Shown piece by piece: positions 6,521-11,000 of a stretch of 11,000 nucleotides of DNA; position 1 is the first letter of the stretch; every line of letters starts with the position of its first letter. A program made the position numbers and the translations under genes. The DNA is from Chitinophagaceae bacterium UBA5175 (GTDB lineage: Bacteria; Bacteroidota; Bacteroidia; Chitinophagales; Chitinophagaceae), in the NCBI GenBank assembly GCA_002413325.1, contig DHWT01000296.1:1-11000 (forward strand). The letters are read 5' to 3'. Below the pieces are notes generated by a model, which made no database searches, was not told the origin of the DNA, and saw only the letters and a list, made by a program, of their open reading frames with translations.

Positions 6521-7363
6521 ATGTATAATAGAAAAGCGAGGGAAATTTTTATTGCAGTTTTATGCTTCGGCGGTTTATTTTTTCGTCTCCCGCAAGTTAA
6601 GGCGCAAAAAATGACCAGGGAATTCCGGGTCATTGCATTTTATACCGCGAAGGAAGACCCGGCACATATCAGTTTTGTACATGAAGCCAACCGCTGGTTC
6701 CCCAAAATGGCGGCGGCCAATCATTTCACTTATGATTCAACCAATAACTGGAACAACCTGAATGCGAAATTTCTTTCCGGGTACCAGGTCGTGATATTCC
6801 TCGATACAAGGCCGGAAGATCCCGCGCAAAGAAAAGTTTTTGAAGAATATATGAAACAGGGAGGCGGATGGATGGGTTTTCATTTTTCAGCATTTGCACT
6901 CACACCTTCCGCTTACCCGCAGAACTGGGATTGGTATCACAACGATTTCCTGGGTTCAGGATCCTATCTCAGCAATACCTGGAGACCCACTCCCGCCGTG
7001 CTGCGCGTAACGGATAAAAATCATCCGGTTACACGGAACCTTCCGGATACCTTCCGGTCTGCCGCCAATGAATGGTACCGGTGGAAAAATGACCTCCGGA
7101 ACAATCCCCAAATTGAAATCCTGTTAGCCATCGACAGCAGCAGCTTTCCCCTGGGGACCGGGCCCAAATTGTCAGAAATCTGGCATAGCGGATTTTATCC
7201 GGTGGTTTGGACGAACAAAAAGTACCGAATGGTGTATTTCAATATGGGTCATAATGATATGGATTATGAAAACCATACCCTGGCTACGCTATCGCATACT
7301 TTTGATAACCCTCTTCAGGACAGACTTATATTAGATGCATTAACCTGGCTCGGAAGCAGATAA
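6521..7363 (+). CDS. Secreted ThuA-domain protein (class I glutamine amidotransferase-like fold)
   Basis: This is a 280-residue exported protein with a ThuA (trehalose utilisation) domain. Residues 1-28 form a signal peptide: basic MYNRKAR, hydrophobic FIAVLCFGGLFF, probable cleavage near VKA-Q. The domain begins with the strand FRVIAFYTA (35-43), followed by YQVVIFLDTRPED (88-100), the nucleophile-elbow-like turn GGGWMGFHFSA (114-124), NHPVTRNLPDTF (167-178), EWYRW (184-188) and VYFNMGHNDMDYE (238-250). The elbow carries no cysteine, as in other ThuA proteins, so glutaminase activity is not expected. ThuA domains in Bacteroidota are often secreted and tied to carbohydrate use, but the reaction is generally unknown. 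The SDR gene starts 13 bp after its stop and is probably co-transcribed. Confidence 0.88.
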   Translation: MYNRKAREIFIAVLCFGGLFFRLPQVKAQKMTREFRVIAFYTAKEDPAHISFVHEANRWFPKMAAANHFTYDSTNNWNNLNAKFLSGYQVVIFLDTRPEDPAQRKVFEEYMKQGGGWMGFHFSAFALTPSAYPQNWDWYHNDFLGSGSYLSNTWRPTPAVLRVTDKNHPVTRNLPDTFRSAANEWYRWKNDLRNNPQIEILLAIDSSSFPLGTGPKLSEIWHSGFYPVVWTNKKYRMVYFNMGHNDMDYENHTLATLSHTFDNPLQDRLILDALTWLGSR

Positions 7364-7376
7364 TAAATTAAAATTT

Positions 7377-8066
7377 ATGAAAACAGTCATTATCACGGGT
7401 GCCAATGGCAACCTGGGCAGGGCGGTAACAAAAGAATTCCTGGATAAAAATTACCGGGTGCTGGCAACGGTTTCGAACGATACCGCCCGGGCAGATTTCC
7501 AGACCCATCCCAATCTGGAGGTTGCTGTTGTTAACCTGACGCATGAAAATGAAACATATGAATTTATACGGAACAGCATCGGAAAATACCGGGTCATCGA
7601 CGCCGCTTTATTACTGGTCGGCGGGTTCGCCCAGGGAGCCCTCGCCGCCGCTTCAGGCGAAGATATTCACCAGCAGATCGCATTGAATTTCGAAACGGCT
7701 TATTATGTTACCCGGCCCTTATTTGCCCACCTGATGGAAAATAAAAAGGGCCGTATTGTTTTGATTGGCGCACGGCCTGCCCTGAATCCTGCACAGGGAA
7801 AGGATTTGATTGCTTATAGTCTCAGCAAATCCCTACTCTTTAAACTGGCAGAATTACTGAATGAAGCTGCAAAAGGTGCGGACGTGAGTGTGTCGGTGGT
7901 TGTTCCAAGTACACTGGATACGCCCCTGAACCGTAAGTCGATGCCGGGTGCCAATCCGGATAACTGGGTAAAACCTTTGGAGATTGCGGAGACCCTTGAA
8001 TTCCTGGTTTCTGATAAATCGAAGTCTTTAAAAGAAACGGTGCTAAAAATCTATAATAACGCCTAA
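7377..8066 (+). CDS. Short-chain dehydrogenase/reductase resembling quinoid dihydropteridine reductase
   Basis: This is a cytosolic NAD(P)H-dependent oxidoreductase of 229 residues with a single Rossmann domain. TGANGNLG (7-14) is the dinucleotide-binding glycine motif. YSLSK gives the catalytic pair Tyr147 and Lys151. The usual SDR catalytic serine 13 residues before Tyr is Pro134, within IGARPALNPAQG. That stretch and TLDTPLNRKSMPGA (179-192) closely match, from memory, the corresponding AGAKAAL and TLDTPMNRKSMP segments of mammalian quinoid dihydropteridine reductase, which also lacks the serine. VGGFAQG (81-87) corresponds to the VAGGWAGG loop. The likely reaction is reduction of a quinonoid dihydropterin or similar compound. 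No pterin-dependent hydroxylase lies in the window. The gene follows the ThuA gene by 13 bp and ends at a probable terminator. Confidence 0.87.
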   Translation: MKTVIITGANGNLGRAVTKEFLDKNYRVLATVSNDTARADFQTHPNLEVAVVNLTHENETYEFIRNSIGKYRVIDAALLLVGGFAQGALAAASGEDIHQQIALNFETAYYVTRPLFAHLMENKKGRIVLIGARPALNPAQGKDLIAYSLSKSLLFKLAELLNEAAKGADVSVSVVVPSTLDTPLNRKSMPGANPDNWVKPLEIAETLEFLVSDKSKSLKETVLKIYNNA

Positions 8067-8071
8067 CACCC
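8058..8071. repeat. AACGCCT heptamer unit at the end of the SDR gene
   Basis: AACGCCT (8058-8064) is followed directly by the degenerate copy AACACCC (8065-8071). The first copy overlaps the last codons and stop of the SDR gene. It is the same heptamer that is duplicated at 2226-2239, again just after a gene end. Confidence 0.4.
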
Positions 8072-8082
8072 AATGCTTTCAT

Positions 8083-8109
8083 CGTTCAGATTTGAACGGT
8101 CATTTTTTT
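8083..8109 (+). terminator. Probable intrinsic terminator after the SDR gene
   Basis: CGTTCA (8083-8088), a GATT loop and TGAACG (8093-8098) form a 6-bp stem. After 4 bases a run of seven T follows (8103-8109). The T-run overlaps the end of the convergent aquaporin gene. The short stem and the 4-base gap make it moderate. There is no T-run on the - strand side, so it would serve the + strand. Confidence 0.5.
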
Positions 8110-8861
8110 CCTTTTACAAAACGATATAACTCCGTCGCGCCCAGCATCCCGGCAACCGGCATGGACACATAGATCCAGAAAGCCGTCCAGATATTGGCCG
8201 GCAATGCACTCGCAAAACTCCGGGCCGGGTTCATGCCGAATCCTGAAACCGGCCCGGCAACAATCACATATATACATACCAGGATGCCGGCAAAAATTCT
8301 TGTATATTTTTTCAGGAACGGGTGGTCTGTGGTAAATAAAACCATGCCCATCATAAGGAACGCGATAAACCATTCCGTGATGGCAGCTGCTGCCTGTCCG
8401 TATTTTCCGGGAACCGTAACCACATCATGAAGCGGTGCTGCTGTTAAATTTTCACCCATGAGAGCCGCCATCAAATAAACAGCCACTGTACCACCGATGC
8501 ACTGAAATATTATATAAAACACAGTATCCCAGCGGCCGATCTTACCCAGTATTAAGAATGACAATGTAACAGCAGGATTGATATGGGAACCCGAAGGACT
8601 GGTCAGGGGAGAATAAAAAATAAAAAGAGCAGTGCCTCCCATCAGAAGGCCCAGCAGGCTTTGGCGGACGGAAGCCGGAAAAAAATGTACGAGTCCACCC
8701 CGATGACCAAATAAAAGGCCGCTGAAAAAACTGGCGGAGATCATAAATATTGCAAGCCCCAGGGCTTCCTGTACATAATATTTCCGGTTCTTTTTGAAAC
8801 AGGCTTTTACCCGGGCCATTCCCTCCGGTTCATTGCTGACCCGTATATCAACTGCCCGCAT
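8100..8861 (-). CDS. MIP/aquaporin-family channel with atypical pore residues
   Basis: This is an inner-membrane channel of 253 residues with six membrane segments and the two half-helix signatures HINPAVT (Asn95) and GMNPARS (Asn211). By counting from the two Asn residues, the aromatic/arginine filter positions are Gly75, Val199, Phe208 and Arg214. Water-specific channels have Phe and His at the first two. GlpF has Trp and Gly with Phe at the third, and typically Asp after NPAR, where this protein has Ser215. The pore is thus neither classic AqpZ nor classic GlpF and may pass small solutes. The start at 8861 overlaps the end of the debranching enzyme gene by 14 bp; an internal ATG at 8819, preceded by GGAGG at very short spacing, is an alternative. 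Overlap indicates one transcript with the upstream gene. The first 28 residues are hydrophilic. Confidence 0.9.
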   Translation of the reverse strand: MRAVDIRVSNEPEGMARVKACFKKNRKYYVQEALGLAIFMISASFFSGLLFGHRGGLVHFFPASVRQSLLGLLMGGTALFIFYSPLTSPSGSHINPAVTLSFLILGKIGRWDTVFYIIFQCIGGTVAVYLMAALMGENLTAAPLHDVVTVPGKYGQAAAAITEWFIAFLMMGMVLFTTDHPFLKKYTRIFAGILVCIYVIVAGPVSGFGMNPARSFASALPANIWTAFWIYVSMPVAGMLGATELYRFVKGKK

Positions 8862-10845
8862 GAAACAAAGAATAAGTTTTTATCACCCGTAATATTTCCG
8901 CCACGCCCCAGGCCTGGGCCACACAACCCCGTGGATGATGCGGCGCGGCTCCATCGAATATTTCGGAAACTGTTCCGATACAGGCTTCATTCAGGTGGGG
9001 AGCAAAACGGTCAATAACTGCGACGGCTTCTGCCCTGAATGTATCACCGGCGCATTTCATACCGGCTTCCACAAAGGGTCCCAGGAGCCAGCTCCAGACA
9101 GTGCCCTGGTGATAGGCGGAATCGCGTTGGAATGCGTCACCCCCATAATGGCTTTTATACCCGGGATCATCCGGTGAGAGGGACCGGAGGCCGAACGGCG
9201 TATATAATTCAGTCCGCAGCACATCCATTACTGCTTTTGCTTTTTCTCCTGCTGTCAGGTGAAAAGGCAGGCTGAGGGCAAACACCTGGTTGGGCCGTAG
9301 GGTTGAATCCGGTTTTCCCGTTTCGTCTATCAGGTCATAGAGATAATTGCCTTCCGGATACCAGAATTTTTCTTCAAAACTTCTCCTGGCCTGTTCAGCC
9401 TTTCCCAGGATATGGTCTGCCGCTTCTGATTCTCCATTCTGCAATAGTAGGGTTTCAAAAATTTTCAACGCATTATACCAGAGTGCCTGTACTTCCACGG
9501 GCTTACCCATACGGGGTGTAACTACCCAGTTCCCGATACGCGCATCCATCCAGGTAAGCTGCTGGCCGGCCTCCCCGGCATAGAGCAATCCATCACTGTC
9601 AACATGGATATGATACCGGGTACCCCGGAAATGCCATTCCATAATACCTTTCAGTACCGGCAGCATGTCATTCAGGATAAAACTGCGATCGTTTGTTATT
9701 TGCAGGTAGGCATACACCGCATTAAAATACCAAAGCGTCCCATCCACCGTATTATATTCAGGCGGTTCGTTATGATCCCGGAACCGGTTGGGCAACATGC
9801 CCATACTCACCGATTTTGAAAATGCAACAAGGATCTTTTTTGCATCTTCGTTACGCCCGGTCTGCAGGCAAAGTCCGGGCAAAGAGATCATGGTGTCCCG
9901 GCTCCAGTCGGTAAACCAGTGATACCCTGCAATGATGGTTTTCAATTCCTCAGGCGGTTGCGAACCTGAACTTCCGGGGATTTCTCTTTTTACAATAAAC
10001 TGGTCTGCCGCCAGGGTTAACTGCCGGAGCAGGTCACCGTTCACGCCTTTCAGAATGGCCATCCGGCGGATCTTTTCATTCTCAAATAAAGTAGCGGGAT
10101 TTTTCCCGGTGGGATTTTCTGTTGAAATGATGATATGCAGTGCGTCCCCGTCCTTCAGTTCCACGCTGAAAGATCCATGGTTGAAAAGGTCTTCTTCATA
10201 ATCCTGCCCCCGGAACTTGTCAACCGCGTAGTTAAACCGGTAATACCATTTATTCGTTGACTGATAGGCGGATCCGGGCACGGAGATATAGATATCCGGC
10301 GCACCGTCAAATGGCCGGTTATGGAAAAGGCCGTTTTGAAACTCAACGTTCCAGAAAATATTATGATATGCATGTTGCAGTTCATGATATCCCCGGGCCG
10401 CGACCAGGGGCAGGAATTGCAGGGTAAAGGATCCGGATGCTTTTAAAACTTCATACCGGATCAGGGTGGTATTCTCCCCCTGCACCATGGTAATGGTTTT
10501 CCGCAGGCGGATACCGGGGACTTCATAAATCCATTCCGGGAAAAAATCCTTTCTGAAGGAGAACAGATATTGAAATCCCGTTGGAAAAACAACATCCCCA
10601 TAATTATTGGTTCCAAGTTCATACCGGTTTCCATCTGACAGAATGGTTTCATCCAGCTTGGAAACGAGCAACATTCTTTCAGCCGGGGGTTTGGTGGCGG
10701 CCATGAGCAGGCCATGATAGCGGCGGGTATTACAACCTGACAGGCTGCTGCCCGACCATCCGCCAAGCCCGTTGGTTTCCAGCCATTCCATCCGGCTGGC
10801 ATCTGAAAAATTTTCCAGTGAATTTTTATCCTTGTATAACAACAT
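8848..10845 (-). CDS. Glycogen debranching enzyme (GDE N- and C-domains, amylo-alpha-1,6-glucosidase type)
   Basis: This is a cytosolic glycogen debranching enzyme of 665 residues, complete and of usual bacterial length. The N-terminal beta-rich GDE_N domain (about 15-230) has TNGLGGW (24-30) and RRYHGLLMAA (41-50). The C-terminal (alpha/alpha)6 barrel (about 270-655) has WFTDWSRDTMISLPG (310-324), NTVDGTLWYF (365-374), TWMDA (431-435), RPNQVFALSLP (517-527), YHQGTVWSWLLGPF (578-591) and SEIFDGAAPHHPRG (627-640). Asp317 and Glu628 sit in the conserved acidic motifs expected for the glucosidase active site. The enzyme hydrolyses alpha-1,6 branch points of glycogen or limit dextrin; no 4-alpha-glucanotransferase domain is evident. 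The aquaporin gene overlaps its 3' end by 14 bp. No other glycogen genes are in the window. The ATG at 10845 has no Shine-Dalgarno sequence. Confidence 0.95.
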   Translation of the reverse strand: MLLYKDKNSLENFSDASRMEWLETNGLGGWSGSSLSGCNTRRYHGLLMAATKPPAERMLLVSKLDETILSDGNRYELGTNNYGDVVFPTGFQYLFSFRKDFFPEWIYEVPGIRLRKTITMVQGENTTLIRYEVLKASGSFTLQFLPLVAARGYHELQHAYHNIFWNVEFQNGLFHNRPFDGAPDIYISVPGSAYQSTNKWYYRFNYAVDKFRGQDYEEDLFNHGSFSVELKDGDALHIIISTENPTGKNPATLFENEKIRRMAILKGVNGDLLRQLTLAADQFIVKREIPGSSGSQPPEELKTIIAGYHWFTDWSRDTMISLPGLCLQTGRNEDAKKILVAFSKSVSMGMLPNRFRDHNEPPEYNTVDGTLWYFNAVYAYLQITNDRSFILNDMLPVLKGIMEWHFRGTRYHIHVDSDGLLYAGEAGQQLTWMDARIGNWVVTPRMGKPVEVQALWYNALKIFETLLLQNGESEAADHILGKAEQARRSFEEKFWYPEGNYLYDLIDETGKPDSTLRPNQVFALSLPFHLTAGEKAKAVMDVLRTELYTPFGLRSLSPDDPGYKSHYGGDAFQRDSAYHQGTVWSWLLGPFVEAGMKCAGDTFRAEAVAVIDRFAPHLNEACIGTVSEIFDGAAPHHPRGCVAQAWGVAEILRVIKTYSLFHAGS

Positions 10846-10866
10846 GAGGTATCACTAAAATTACTT

Positions 10867-10882
10867 ACTTTATGTAAAGTTA
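10867..10882 (-). promoter_or_regulatory. Possible -7 box and small palindrome upstream of the debranching enzyme
   Basis: In the 94-bp divergent gap 10846-10939, ACTTTA-TG-TAAAGT (10867-10880) is a perfect inverted repeat with 6-bp arms. It overlaps TAACTTTA on the - strand (10882-10875), one base off TAnnTTTG and 29 bp before the start codon. No clear -33 element is present. It could be promoter plus operator or chance; such short palindromes are common in AT-rich DNA. Confidence 0.25.
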
Positions 10883-10939
10883 TTCATGGAAGCCTTTGTT
10901 AAATTGTGACTCATCTTACAATCCTCACATAAAACGGTT

Positions 10940-11000
10940 TTGAAAAAAACTTTCATTATCTGCGCTTGCTTCCTGCATGCTACAGCCTGTAAAAATGATA
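10940..11000 (+). CDS. N-terminus of a lipoprotein, cut by the window edge, TTG start
   Basis: An open frame begins at TTG 10940 and reads (M)KKTFIICACFLHATACKND to the last base. It shows two lysines, a hydrophobic core and a cysteine preceded by Ala-Thr-Ala, a degenerate lipobox, so the product is probably a lipoprotein anchored at Cys17. Lys-Asn-Asp after the cysteine is of the charged kind seen in surface-exported Bacteroidota lipoproteins. An in-frame TGA stands at 10907-10909 and no ATG lies between it and the TTG, so TTG is the only sensible start. The protein's function cannot be known from 20 residues. It is divergent from the debranching enzyme gene. Confidence 0.6.
   Translation, partial: MKKTFIICACFLHATACKND

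Noticed and set aside
10461..10802. Open frame of 113 codons on the - strand, same strand as the debranching enzyme but another frame
   Set aside because: It overlaps the conserved GDE N-terminal domain and has no start context or domain of its own.
1..11000. Mobile element, CRISPR array, defence system, tRNA or rRNA
   Set aside because: No transposase, integrase, spaced direct repeats, nuclease or helicase gene, or structural RNA could be recognised; all sizeable open frames are explained by metabolic, transport or envelope genes.

Overview
The window looks like an ordinary stretch of chromosome from a Bacteroidota bacterium, most likely of the Chitinophagia type. The signs are AT-rich leaders without Shine-Dalgarno sequences, one good TTG / TAnnTTTG promoter, a lipoprotein signal followed by Cys-Lys-Asn-Asp, and a GDE-type glycogen debranching enzyme. 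I see no phage, insertion sequence, CRISPR, tRNA or rRNA. The taxon is an inference from these features and was not searched.

Left block, + strand (1-2221). The C-terminal part of a GntP-family permease, a RidA-family imine deaminase and a PLP-dependent D-serine dehydratase / D-threonine aldolase-like enzyme follow each other with gaps of 8-9 bp. Together they read as an uptake-and-breakdown unit for a D-hydroxy-amino acid, in which RidA would clear the reactive enamine released by the PLP enzyme. The block ends in a short spacer built of 7-bp repeats and runs head-on into a - strand gene.

Middle block (2289-6436). A secreted class A beta-lactamase-fold serine hydrolase on the - strand appears to lack the usual deacylation glutamate. 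It is divergent from a large polytopic membrane protein with a GT-C-like DGxWYH motif. That gene is followed after 23 bp by a fosmidomycin-resistance-type MFS exporter.

Right-centre block, + strand (6521-8066). A secreted ThuA-domain protein is followed 13 bp later by a short-chain dehydrogenase whose active-site region and C-terminal motif resemble animal quinoid dihydropteridine reductase. A probable intrinsic terminator follows.

Right block, - strand (8100-10845). A complete glycogen debranching enzyme is followed, with a 14-bp overlap, by an aquaporin-family channel with an atypical selectivity-filter prediction. This pair may link glycogen mobilisation with solute or water balance. At the right edge a divergent lipoprotein gene begins with a TTG codon.

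No clear undescribed system is present. The points most worth checking are the D-amino-acid module, the dihydropteridine-reductase-like enzyme, the hydrolase without its glutamate, the aquaporin pore residues, a perfect 20-bp palindrome inside a coding region, and the heptamer spacer repeats.
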